Of a DNA stretch of 64,000 nucleotides, positions 46,414 to 55,417 are shown piece after piece. This DNA is from Yersinia frederiksenii ATCC 33641 (GTDB lineage Bacteria; Pseudomonadota; Gammaproteobacteria; Enterobacterales; Enterobacteriaceae), in NCBI RefSeq assembly GCF_000754805.1, contig NZ_KN150731.1:1837559-1901558 (forward strand), in the 5' to 3' direction. How positions within the stretch are numbered: the stretch's first letter is position 1; the number at the start of each line of letters is the position of its first letter. Both the position numbers and the translations under genes were made by a program. The notes beneath the pieces were generated by a model. That model saw only the letters and a list, made by a program, of their open reading frames with translations. It was not told where the DNA came from and did not search any database.

Positions 46414-48789
46414 GTGGCACGTAAGCCCTCACTTCTTTATACCATGTGCCTACTTTTCCTTTTCCCTGTCATGGCAGTTTCTGCGACAAAAAAGGGCGCG
46501 GCGGCATTCGATATAAAAACCCTGGAAGGGTTGGGCTACTCCGCAGACTTAGCTGAGTTTTTCAGCAAACAGGATAAGTTCTTACCGGGCCAGCATGATG
46601 TCACCCTTATTATCAATGCCAATAAAACCTATCGTACTGAAGCCAGTTTTAACAGTGAGGGGCAACTGTGTGCCGACCGAAAGCTGTTAATGACATTAAA
46701 ATTACATCACAAAGACAGTGGCGACAGTTGTGAAAATATTGAAACTTTGTGGCCCGGTGTCGCCGTAAAGTTGTTTCCTGGGCAATTCCGGATTGAAATG
46801 ACACTACCGCAGGAGGCCTTTGACCCTGAGCTGGAAAGCAGTGATTACCAGCGGGGAGGGTATGCCGTATTGCTAAATTATAATTTATTCGGACAGCGGA
46901 TAGAAAGTAACAATGATGACCTGAATTTATTCCAGGGGCAGTTTGAACCTGGTATTAACTTTAATAACTGGGTGCTGCGTAATCGCGGATCCTATACCTA
47001 TAACCAGGGTATCGGCCATTATGATAATCAGGAAACCTATGCACTACGTGCCGTCGAATCACTAAAATCAGTGGTGCAACTGGGCGAATTTGGTCTGGTC
47101 GGCAATACCTATTCTGGTCTGCCAGTGGTCGGGGCTCAGTTATATTCCGATAATGCCCAGTTGAATAATACCCAGTTGACAGTGCCTATTGAAGGGATTG
47201 CCAACACCAATGCGACCATTGAAATTCGCCAGCGTGGGCGCGTGATTTATCGCACCGTGGTAGCTCCCGGCCCATTCTCGTTATCCAATATCAGTAACTT
47301 CTCCAGCGGCGTGCCGACGGACGTTAATGTGATTGAAGAAGACGGTACTCAGCAGAATTTCACGGTATCGAATGCCCTCGACCCTAATTTTGAGCAGCAG
47401 GCCACGACCTACCAATTAGCAATAGGTCGCTACCGGGACAACTTGGATAACGGTGAAAGTGATTCACCGCTACTGGCATCGGGTGAGTGGTCTTTCAGTC
47501 CGATAAATTCATTACGCACCACATCCGCCGGTTTGCTTTCCGCTGATTATCAAAATATCAGTATGCAAAATCTCTACAGCGGATTGGAGAATGCCTGGTT
47601 TTCTGGGGTTGCCAGTTACAGTAATACTAAAAGTGCCGGGCAGGGTTACCAGCTCAGTGTGCAAAATCAGGTCGCTATTAACGGAAATCTGAGTGCATCG
47701 CTGTCTACGGTATATGACTCAGTCAATTACTGGTCACCGGATAATGCCCTGAGTAATGGCAATAATCTGGAGACGCTGACGAATGGCAAGTTGAAGAATG
47801 CGACGTCTGCGGCACTGACTTGGGCCCACCCACGCTGGGGCGCATTTTCTTACGTTTTGTCTAATAATATGTATTATCAGGCAGAGAACAGTGTTTCCCA
47901 TACAGTCTCTGTCAGCGAACAATTTGGTCGGGTAACGACGACGCTAAGTATTCAGTCAACATCGCAGGGCCAAAATGCAGCCTATTTTGGTCTCAGCATG
48001 CCATTGGGTAAAGGGTCACTCAGTGGACGGATGCAGCGTAACAACGGCAATATGACATTAGGTAGCACTTATCAAGGCACCTGGGATGACAATAAAGGGT
48101 ACTCGGTGGGTATCACTGGCAGTGATAATCAGCGACGTGTGAATGGTGCGATGAATATAAAAACCGCTTATTCGCAATTGTCAGGCGGGGTTTCTCAAGC
48201 GACAAACAATAGCCGCTCGGCGTACCTTTCTTCTAGTGGTTCAATGGCTTATGCCAACAATACCTTTGCGACGTCAGCATCGGCTATTGGCGATACCTTT
48301 GCGGTAGTGAATGTGCCGAGCCAGTCCAATTTACGTGTGTCTTCACCGAGCAGTGGCATGGCGATAACGGATTATGCCGGCACCGCTTTATTGCCTTCTG
48401 TGATACCTTACACGGCATCAAAAGCCCAGATAAGCACCAAGACATTACCACTGAATATCCGGCTTAATAGTACCAGTGCCGATTTGATGATGACCCGGGG
48501 TACAGTCGCAACCCGTGATTTTGAAGCGACTGAAACTCGCCAGTTGTTATTGACTATCCTTGACAGTAACCGGGAGCCGATGCCTGTGGGTGCTAACGTG
48601 CTGGATGCTCAGGGAAAATTCCTGGGAACGATTATTGGGGATGGTAATTTTATGCTGGAAAACAAAACGATTGGGGCCATGCTACGTGTTAAGGCAACCA
48701 ACCGGGGTGAGTGTGTTGTCAGTTATGTTGAGCCTGAGAAGTTTGACCCGGATACATTGTATGAAGTGGTTGATGCGGTATGTCATTAA
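46414..48789 (+). CDS. Fimbrial outer-membrane usher
   Basis: 791-residue usher that threads subunits through the outer membrane. It has a signal peptide (to about AVSA), an N-terminal chaperone-binding domain (FDIKTLEGLGYSADLAEFF), the beta-barrel (GINFNNWVLRNRGSYTYN) with a plug-region motif (IEIRQRGRVIYRTVVAPGPF), and C-terminal domains (GANVLDAQGKFLGTIIGDG). It is shorter than FimD-type ushers and resembles those working with DUF1120-type subunits. The start is GTG at 46414; ATG 46444 is less likely. It lies directly after the dead subunit gene, so its present promoter is probably that inherited promoter. Confidence 0.88.
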   Translation: MARKPSLLYTMCLLFLFPVMAVSATKKGAAAFDIKTLEGLGYSADLAEFFSKQDKFLPGQHDVTLIINANKTYRTEASFNSEGQLCADRKLLMTLKLHHKDSGDSCENIETLWPGVAVKLFPGQFRIEMTLPQEAFDPELESSDYQRGGYAVLLNYNLFGQRIESNNDDLNLFQGQFEPGINFNNWVLRNRGSYTYNQGIGHYDNQETYALRAVESLKSVVQLGEFGLVGNTYSGLPVVGAQLYSDNAQLNNTQLTVPIEGIANTNATIEIRQRGRVIYRTVVAPGPFSLSNISNFSSGVPTDVNVIEEDGTQQNFTVSNALDPNFEQQATTYQLAIGRYRDNLDNGESDSPLLASGEWSFSPINSLRTTSAGLLSADYQNISMQNLYSGLENAWFSGVASYSNTKSAGQGYQLSVQNQVAINGNLSASLSTVYDSVNYWSPDNALSNGNNLETLTNGKLKNATSAALTWAHPRWGAFSYVLSNNMYYQAENSVSHTVSVSEQFGRVTTTLSIQSTSQGQNAAYFGLSMPLGKGSLSGRMQRNNGNMTLGSTYQGTWDDNKGYSVGITGSDNQRRVNGAMNIKTAYSQLSGGVSQATNNSRSAYLSSSGSMAYANNTFATSASAIGDTFAVVNVPSQSNLRVSSPSSGMAITDYAGTALLPSVIPYTASKAQISTKTLPLNIRLNSTSADLMMTRGTVATRDFEATETRQLLLTILDSNREPMPVGANVLDAQGKFLGTIIGDGNFMLENKTIGAMLRVKATNRGECVVSYVEPEKFDPDTLYEVVDAVCH

Positions 48790-48847
48790 GGTCAATAGAA
48801 TTCCTAATATTGTCCGGTAAGCCGCTATTTTAGACAGAGGATGAGTG

Positions 48848-49591
48848 ATGAAAAATACCATGACCAACAGTTTTAGTGTGAAGACGATGACGGAATATCC
48901 CCTGATGTTTAACCGTATGATATCGTTTTTTGTTTTCAATTTACTGGTGCTGTTAAGCTGCTGGAGTATGGCATCTTATGCATCTTTCAAATTAGAAAGT
49001 ACCACCGTCATATTAAAAGAAAGTGAGGGGCGTGCGGCTTTTACCATTGATAACACCTCGGCTAACCCTATTTTACTGGTCACAAAACTGATTGATATTG
49101 ATGGGAAAAGTACCAGTAAGCAGATCTTGATTTCACCGCCGGTGACACGTATTGATGCCGGGCAAAGTCAGCAAGTCAACTTTGTGTTGAAAAAAGGCAC
49201 AGCGTTGGACAGTGAGGTATTGCTCAAAGCGGCATTTGAAGGTGTCGAACAGGTACCGGGGAATTCGACCGTCATGCCTATTCGCCAGGAAATTGGATTT
49301 CTTATCCAGCCGAGTTCTGTGCCACAAATTAAAAGCCCTTGGGAAGAATTGGCTTTCTCCGTATCAGGGAGTAATTTGACCATTAAGAACCCTGGCAAGC
49401 ATGTGGTCCGCCTTGGCCCACAGGTGATTCTAGTCCCAAGTGGTGAAGTGGTCGCCCTGGGCAACCCGTATATTATGCCGGGCACCAGTAAACAATTCAC
49501 GATTAAGTCCTCACCGACATCGGTGAAAGTCATCCCCTTGAGCCGCTATGGTTTTGTGCAGGCAGAAGTCATTATTCCCGTCTCGCGCTAG
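48848..49591 (+). CDS. Periplasmic fimbrial chaperone (PapD family)
   Basis: 247-residue PapD-like chaperone with a long signal region (ending near MASYA). The first Ig domain contains GRAAFTIDNTSANPILLVTKLIDIDGK, and the family pattern PVTRIDAGQSQQVNFVL plus IRQEIGFLIQP follows; a second domain completes the fold. It complements subunits by donor-strand pairing in the periplasm. ATG 48848 has AGAGG at 7 bp. 58 bp after the usher gene. Confidence 0.88.
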   Translation: MKNTMTNSFSVKTMTEYPLMFNRMISFFVFNLLVLLSCWSMASYASFKLESTTVILKESEGRAAFTIDNTSANPILLVTKLIDIDGKSTSKQILISPPVTRIDAGQSQQVNFVLKKGTALDSEVLLKAAFEGVEQVPGNSTVMPIRQEIGFLIQPSSVPQIKSPWEELAFSVSGSNLTIKNPGKHVVRLGPQVILVPSGEVVALGNPYIMPGTSKQFTIKSSPTSVKVIPLSRYGFVQAEVIIPVSR

Positions 49592-49692
49592 TTATTATTA
49601 TTTTTATACTCAGAGGGCATCAAGAAACGATGCTTCTGAGTATGACGTCAATACCCCCTCCCCAAAAAACGGAACTAGTAGGAATAAAGTTG

Positions 49693-49706
49693 TAGGAATA
49701 TTCTTA
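49693..49706. promoter_or_regulatory. RcsAB-box-like site upstream of the intact fimbrial subunit gene
   Basis: TAGGAATATTCTTA, 184 bp before the ATG at 49877, is the counterpart of 45906-45919 in the duplicated leader. The stretch up to the ATG is conserved between the copies, including a TTGAT-ATAG-ATCAT element (49777-49790) that differs from the FNR consensus at the last base. Confidence 0.5.
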
Positions 49707-49876
49707 CATCAAGTCCGCTTCCAGTCTGATGTACGGCCGCCCCCGATTATAGTTTAATCGCCCCCAATAAAATAACTTGATATAGATCATTTTTTAGTGA
49801 AATCCGAAAGTTGGGTTTACATCAAGCTATTGATAGATAAACGTTAAATTAAACTTATACTCTGGATATTCAACAC

Positions 49877-50515
49877 ATGAAAAAGCAACTGGTTGGTCTG
49901 ACCGTATTATCTTCTCTGGTTTTGGGTATGACGGCTGCCCATGCAGAAGCACCAACTGCTGAATTAAAAGTTATCGGTACTCTGACGGTACCAAGCTGCA
50001 CGATTGTTGCTCCAGACGAAGGGGTTTATGATTTTGGTAAACTCTCTTCATCCCTGATTAAGTCGGGTGTAGCAGTTACTCCGCTGACGGCGATGACAAA
50101 AACCTGGACGGTTAACTGTGATGCAGATACTTATCTGAACTTCACGCCAGTGGATAACCGCGCAGCATCTGCCAGTGCAGTAGCAACCACTAACTTCGGT
50201 ATGGGTAACGTGAATGGCACCGGTAAAATCGGTTACTACACTGCAGTGATTAAGAACGGTACCGTAGATGGTAAAGCGTCTAACCTGTTCTCTTCAGCAT
50301 CAGCGACCTTTACTGCTACCACCACCGCCAACCTGACTACCGGTCTGCGTACCGGTTGGTCATCTGCGGCTAGCACCCAGAGCACTGGTAAAGTGTTCGT
50401 GGCTGATATTACTGTGAGCCCAGTACTGGCCGGTACCACCACCATGGGTGGCCCAATTACTGAAGATGCAGAGATTGATGGCTCAATGACCATGAACTTC
50501 GCTTTCGGTATCTAA
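49877..50515 (+). CDS. Fimbrial subunit, DUF1120 type (probable major subunit)
   Basis: 212-residue secreted protein: signal peptide (ending AAHA), then a beta-rich domain of the DUF1120 type with conserved Cys pair (SCTIVAPDEGVYDFGKL ... TWTVNCDADTYL) and C-terminal GSMTMNFAFGI strand. It has its own promoter region, a copy of the one before the dead gene, and a terminator-like hairpin follows. This suggests it is the abundant subunit of the fimbria built by the usher and chaperone just upstream. Confidence 0.85.
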   Translation: MKKQLVGLTVLSSLVLGMTAAHAEAPTAELKVIGTLTVPSCTIVAPDEGVYDFGKLSSSLIKSGVAVTPLTAMTKTWTVNCDADTYLNFTPVDNRAASASAVATTNFGMGNVNGTGKIGYYTAVIKNGTVDGKASNLFSSASATFTATTTANLTTGLRTGWSSAASTQSTGKVFVADITVSPVLAGTTTMGGPITEDAEIDGSMTMNFAFGI

Positions 50516-50538
50516 TTAGCGCGAATATCAATTGACAG

Positions 50539-50570
50539 AATAAGGGCTGAATAATATATCAGCCCTTATT
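50539..50570 (+). terminator. Terminator or attenuator between the two fimbrial subunit genes
   Basis: 12-bp perfect arms AATAAGGGCTGA and TCAGCCCTTATT with an 8-bp loop, followed by TTT and A/T. It lies 24 bp after the first subunit gene and 62 bp before the second. It probably lowers expression of the second subunit relative to the first. Confidence 0.75.
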
Positions 50571-50631
50571 TTTAAATATATTTCTAGATGATTGCTTGTG
50601 GTTTTTTAATTATCAGGATTAGTGTCATTTT

Positions 50632-51276
50632 ATGAAAATGCACATGGCTCAACTCATTACTCTGGCTTCTTTAATACTTTCTGTTGCGGCGCAGGCGGCA
50701 ACACCAACGACAGAATTAAAGGTTAAAGGGATTATTGGTACGCCAAGCTGTACAGTGAATGCACCGGATGGCGGCATCTATAATATTGGTGAAGTGTCAT
50801 CGACTAATATAAAAGCGGGCGTGGCCACCACGGTGCTGCCCTCAATAAGCAAAACCTGGACAGTGACTTGTGACAGCCAGACGTTTCTGAGTTTAACGGC
50901 ATACGATAACCGTAAAGCGTCCTCCAGTGACAGCACAAGTATTCACAGTTTTGGTTTGGGTTTTGTGAATGGTAGCGGAAAAATTGGCTTCTATAGAACC
51001 ACCATGAATAATGCCACAGTTGATGGCGTGAGTAGCTTTTTGTACTTTATTGATGCAAATAATGTACTCCAGGGAGGGCATACACTGGAAACATTAACGA
51101 ATAACTTTCGTTTTGGTTGGTCTGAAACTACCACGACTGCAAAATCGGGCAAAATCTTCAGTGCTGACTTTACAGTAATTCCGACACTGGCGGGTGCGGC
51201 GACGATGGGGGGAGCCATCACCGAGAATATCAATATTGACGGTTCAACGACCATGAACTTTGCGTTTGCTATTTAG
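50632..51276 (+). CDS. Fimbrial subunit, DUF1120 type (minor paralogue)
   Basis: 214-residue paralogue of the preceding subunit: signal peptide (ending AAQA), ELKVKGIIGTPSCTVNAPDGGIYNIGEVSS, TWTVTCDSQTFL and the same C-terminal GSTTMNFAFAI strand. It is more diverged in the middle. Its place after an attenuator suggests a minor or tip subunit. No strong ribosome site is seen before ATG 50632. Confidence 0.85.
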   Translation: MKMHMAQLITLASLILSVAAQAATPTTELKVKGIIGTPSCTVNAPDGGIYNIGEVSSTNIKAGVATTVLPSISKTWTVTCDSQTFLSLTAYDNRKASSSDSTSIHSFGLGFVNGSGKIGFYRTTMNNATVDGVSSFLYFIDANNVLQGGHTLETLTNNFRFGWSETTTTAKSGKIFSADFTVIPTLAGAATMGGAITENINIDGSTTMNFAFAI

Positions 51277-51308
51277 TCCGATAAGAATTTGACTCATACT
51301 TAAATATA

Positions 51309-51340
51309 TTAATAACAGTGCTTCCTCTGGCTGTTATTAA
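51309..51340. terminator. Hairpin between convergent fimbrial loci
   Basis: 10-bp arms TTAATAACAG and CTGTTATTAA around a 12-bp loop, 33 bp after the second subunit gene. It is AT-rich and could end transcription of the + strand fimbrial genes. Confidence 0.45.
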
Positions 51341-51551
51341 TTGCTTACTCTCTGTTGTATCCCACCCTAACATCACACTCTTATTTCATAAAGTGACTTT
51401 CTATACCGTAAGTCACGAGTGACTAAAAATACAATCCATTGAGTTCAATAGTAAAATAATCAACACCATCGGTTGCCGCTTTCTTGGCAAAATCTAACTG
51501 CTGAGTTCGGTTGTATTGCCCTGTTTGCCACCGCAGGGCCTCCAAATGGTA

Positions 51552-52601
51552 TCACTTGTAAGTCATGGTAAAACTCATCATGGTATTGGCCGTGCCGGGG
51601 TTCAATCTGGACTCTGTTTGATAATACCGTGCTTTAAGCGGGATTTTGTAGTTCCCGCCAGTCGTACCGCTGTATGACGTAAGCTGCGTTGGTTTAGCAA
51701 ATGGGAAGGGATTCCCCATCCCATCAAGTAGTTGCACACCAATGCCACTGGCCGTTGAACTGTTGTCCAGCGCCACAACGGATGATGCAGCATTCAGTAT
51801 TGGTGTGATAGCGTCAATCTGGTAGGTAATGGTGTTAATGCCTGCCGGGCAATTGTTCAGCGCGATATCAAAACCCACCGCCGCACTAAAGGATCCCATG
51901 CCCGCCAGTTCCGACGCATCGTGTGTCCCCAGCTTCACTAACACATCTGGTGTGGTGCAACTCAGAACGGTGACACGCGTTGAAGTTATGTTGATCGTGT
52001 TGACCAGTGTTGTACTCCATTCCTCATTAATAAACATCGGTGCCTTTACTACGGTCATCGAGTTGACAGTCCCCGCACTTATCGGGCCGGTTTTGACCAG
52101 AATGGCACGAAGCTGCCCACCATTAGGCAGTAAGTACGCTGAGTTACAGGCAATACCCTGTCGAATACCAACAGGGAACCATCTCGCCTGCCAGCCACAC
52201 CCATTGGCATATCCCTTGGAACCTATAGCGATACCGACACCCGCCAGATTGGTATTGAACACAGTGTAGGTCGTGCCCTCATCAGAAATAGTCAGCCCCG
52301 ACGAGGGCAACATATCTGATATAAAACCGATACCGATACTTTCCTGTACAGTAGAAGAACAGGTGAACCAGTTGGGCGTAGCTGGTGTCATCGCCCAGGA
52401 GCTTAATAGTGTCCCAACGGCGGCATCACTTGGCACCGTGACCATCGCTGGCATTGGTATCGTGATAGTCTGCGGATTACCGGTACAGGTGGTCAGCGCT
52501 AGTGCACGAGGTGATAAGACCATTAGGGTGGTCCCACACAAAATTAGCAGTAACGCCAGTGCTGAGGGAACATAACCTCTGGCTGAGTTTCTCATTATCA
52601 T
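51552..52601 (-). CDS. Fimbrial tip adhesin-like protein
   Basis: 349-residue secreted protein, last gene of the second fimbrial operon. It has a signal peptide (ending RALA), an N-terminal lectin-like domain of about 170 residues and a C-terminal pilin domain (CTTPDVLVKLGTHDASELAGMG... ending MSFTMTYK), the two-domain plan of FimH-type tip adhesins. ATG 52601 or 52595 is chosen because a GGGG ribosome site lies just upstream; an earlier ATG (52664) would add 21 residues before the signal. Ligand unknown. Confidence 0.8.
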   Translation of the reverse strand: MIMRNSARGYVPSALALLLILCGTTLMVLSPRALALTTCTGNPQTITIPMPAMVTVPSDAAVGTLLSSWAMTPATPNWFTCSSTVQESIGIGFISDMLPSSGLTISDEGTTYTVFNTNLAGVGIAIGSKGYANGCGWQARWFPVGIRQGIACNSAYLLPNGGQLRAILVKTGPISAGTVNSMTVVKAPMFINEEWSTTLVNTINITSTRVTVLSCTTPDVLVKLGTHDASELAGMGSFSAAVGFDIALNNCPAGINTITYQIDAITPILNAASSVVALDNSSTASGIGVQLLDGMGNPFPFAKPTQLTSYSGTTGGNYKIPLKARYYQTESRLNPGTANTMMSFTMTYK

Positions 52602-52713
52602 CAATCCCCATACTGTCGACTGAAACATCAGCCAACGTAAAAAGTTAAATAAAATGTCTGGCATGGTTTAAAACGTATTCAGTTATCACGCGCTTTATCT
52701 CACTTTTATGCAT

Positions 52714-55317
52714 TTAGCTCTGAGGCACACACGTCGAGGTAAACTGCATCATTCCTGTTATTTTGGTATTGGCCTGCTGTGGCGGCAAAATATAGCTGAG
52801 GTAACATTGTTGCCCAGCGCCTTCGCCCCAGCTCACCTGTAAACGACCTCGGGTTTCACTCACGCGTGCATAAACCTGTCCGGCCTGCCCGACAGACCCC
52901 ACCACCTGGCCTTTCATATCCAGCACATCCGAACCAAAGGGGACGGGTTCGCCATCAGATTGCGTGGTATTAACCAATATCGGATAGCCCTGGGTACTCT
53001 TATATTTCACCATCACCACTGCACCGGCATGCGGAGCCACTTTCTGGCTGGTTGACTCCAGCTCGACGTCATAAGAAGTCCCTTTCGGATCGATAGTGAT
53101 CTCATTCATCTGATACGCATTGAGATATGGCACCACCGCATAGCCCCGCGAATCAACTTTCACGCCAGAGTAAGAAGATACTTCAGCCCCTTCGGCGCCT
53201 TTGGCTTCCACAACTGCAAAGGTCTCACTGCTGTATGGCGTTAACGTTACGCCACCAGGGTGGGCAATCATGCTGCCGGAGATACCGACAGCGCCACTTT
53301 GATAACTACTGCCCCCGCCATAAGATGCCGTGCTGGTGGCACGGTCTCCACGATACTGACCATTCACACTGCCACTGGCACCCGAACCACCATTACTGTT
53401 CATGGCGGTGGCACCATAACTGAACTGGTTTTGTTCGCCTGCACTGCCTGAAACCGCGGCCTGTTCGCCCCAGTTCCCTTGACCATTACGGTTCATTTCC
53501 AGGCGCATTTGCGGCACATTACGTTGGTCATTACGGCCTAAAGGGAAACTTATACTGACCAGATAGGTATTTTGCATATCGCCAAATCCGGTGCGACTGC
53601 GGTTAATACTGGCCCCGTAGGTCATGCTTTTGTAGTTATTGCTGTAACCGACCTGATACTGTTGGTCACTGCCCTCTTTGTTCCAGTAATCCTGTAACGA
53701 GCCACTGATGTACATCTGACCCCAATCTTCAGGTAATCCCTGAGCCGCGGTGACGGTTAAACGATTTTTTGCCCGATAAATGAGGTCGGCATCGTTGCCT
53801 TGGCGCTCCGCATCTATCGTCTGCATCGCCGTGGCAAAATCCAGATAGCCCTGAGTGGAGAAACGGTGCGCCGCCACACTCAGGTTGCTGTTGGTTTCAG
53901 CCACCACTTTGCTGTAGCTGACCTGATAGCTCTGGCCACTTTCGGTCCCTTCCCGCAGATGGGTATTGGCTTGTGTCACATCAAATGCGACCGCCCCAAT
54001 CGGGGTACTGAATGCCGTCCCAAGCTGTATGGCATAATAATCTTCACTGACCTGTGTGCCGGTATAACCCGTAATACGATTACTCAGACCACGTTGATAG
54101 GTCCCTTGATATAATCCCGGCGTAAAAGACAGTGCATTGTTACGTACTTGACCGGCGGTCAGGCTGTAGCGCTGCGAACCAGGGCGAAGTAACTGCGCCA
54201 CGGCGGCAAAAGGTACTTGAAAATTCTGAGTGCTACCGTCGGCTTCACGCACGGTCACATCAAGATTGCCGCCATAGCCGGTTGGGTAGAGGTCATCGAT
54301 GATAAATTCACCTGGTGCGACCGTGGTTTCATATAACACCTGGCCACTCTGGCGGATAGTTACCAGCGCATTGGTGCGTGCTATGCCACGCACTTCGGGG
54401 GCATAACCGCGTAGAGACTCAGGCAACATGCGGTCATCGGTGCTAAATTGCACGCCGGTAAACGGCACTGTGTCGAATAACTGCCCAGGCGTATTGGACT
54501 CCCCCAGCAGCACACGGCCCTGCGCGGCTGGGATATCCCGCTGCACATAGCTATTAATACTGGTGTATTTGCTTTCGCCGTTTTCCTGCCAGTTATAAGA
54601 ACCGTTATGACGGAAATACCATGAACCCAAATTGAGCCCGGTGTTAATTCCCGCAAAAGCCGAGTTAAATGTCTGCCCGTTTGATGAACTGCTGTAGCCA
54701 TTGAGTGAGTAACCCAACATCCCTGATGTTACGCCACTATCCCACAACGCTGGGCTCACCGTGCCGCGAGCGGTACGGAGTAACAGGGCCTGAGGGATGG
54801 CAATATCTAGCCGTTGTTCACCGTTGTCAAACACAGCTGACGTTTCAGGAATAAGCGACTGTAAGTCGACACAACCTTGCTCTTTTTTCAACGGTGCCAA
54901 AGACTCTGCAGGTAAAGCTTCCGTCTTGATATTAAGGCTGGCAATCAGAGATGAAGATAAACAGGCATACACACTTTTATCGTCGCGAGCCTTAAACTCC
55001 ACATTCTCATTGCCAATAAGCGAATTATTTAAATAAACATCAGCCCGGTAAACGCCAGGAAGCACACTATTGCCGGCCGAAAAACGACTTAAATCTACAC
55101 CACTGCCACTATGAGCAGTATTTAAGAAAGCATTATCAAATTCAGCAAGTTGAGGCTGGTTGATTTTGGGGGTAGCGTTGACTTCAGTTTTTTCAGAGCG
55201 ATCAACAGCACAAGCCAGCGGTGATAAAAAGGCCGAAATAAGTGCAGCCGCCAGCGGAGTTAAAAAACTCACTCGATAAGACAGATCTACAGAAGACATT
55301 ATTGTAGAGCGTTTCAT
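52714..55317 (-). CDS. Fimbrial outer-membrane usher (FimD family)
   Basis: 867-residue FimD/PapC-type usher with signal peptide (ending SPLACA), N-terminal domain FDNAFLNTAHSGSGVDLSRF, barrel repeats (YRHNGSYNWQENGESKYTSI), plug region (RTNALVTIRQSGQVLYETTVAPGEF) and a C-terminal domain with GSVGQAGQVYARVSE. It is full length. It works with the chaperone encoded upstream and the FimA-like subunit to assemble a type 1-like pilus. Confidence 0.94.
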   Translation of the reverse strand: MKRSTIMSSVDLSYRVSFLTPLAAALISAFLSPLACAVDRSEKTEVNATPKINQPQLAEFDNAFLNTAHSGSGVDLSRFSAGNSVLPGVYRADVYLNNSLIGNENVEFKARDDKSVYACLSSSLIASLNIKTEALPAESLAPLKKEQGCVDLQSLIPETSAVFDNGEQRLDIAIPQALLLRTARGTVSPALWDSGVTSGMLGYSLNGYSSSSNGQTFNSAFAGINTGLNLGSWYFRHNGSYNWQENGESKYTSINSYVQRDIPAAQGRVLLGESNTPGQLFDTVPFTGVQFSTDDRMLPESLRGYAPEVRGIARTNALVTIRQSGQVLYETTVAPGEFIIDDLYPTGYGGNLDVTVREADGSTQNFQVPFAAVAQLLRPGSQRYSLTAGQVRNNALSFTPGLYQGTYQRGLSNRITGYTGTQVSEDYYAIQLGTAFSTPIGAVAFDVTQANTHLREGTESGQSYQVSYSKVVAETNSNLSVAAHRFSTQGYLDFATAMQTIDAERQGNDADLIYRAKNRLTVTAAQGLPEDWGQMYISGSLQDYWNKEGSDQQYQVGYSNNYKSMTYGASINRSRTGFGDMQNTYLVSISFPLGRNDQRNVPQMRLEMNRNGQGNWGEQAAVSGSAGEQNQFSYGATAMNSNGGSGASGSVNGQYRGDRATSTASYGGGSSYQSGAVGISGSMIAHPGGVTLTPYSSETFAVVEAKGAEGAEVSSYSGVKVDSRGYAVVPYLNAYQMNEITIDPKGTSYDVELESTSQKVAPHAGAVVMVKYKSTQGYPILVNTTQSDGEPVPFGSDVLDMKGQVVGSVGQAGQVYARVSETRGRLQVSWGEGAGQQCYLSYILPPQQANTKITGMMQFTSTCVPQS

Positions 55318-55417
55318 TATTTATTTATTCCGTAGAGTATTCCCATCTTCGGACCCCCACGATATAAGCGCGGTTATCTGCTGACGTTTCTTATAACTTA
55401 ATAGAAAATAATATTTG

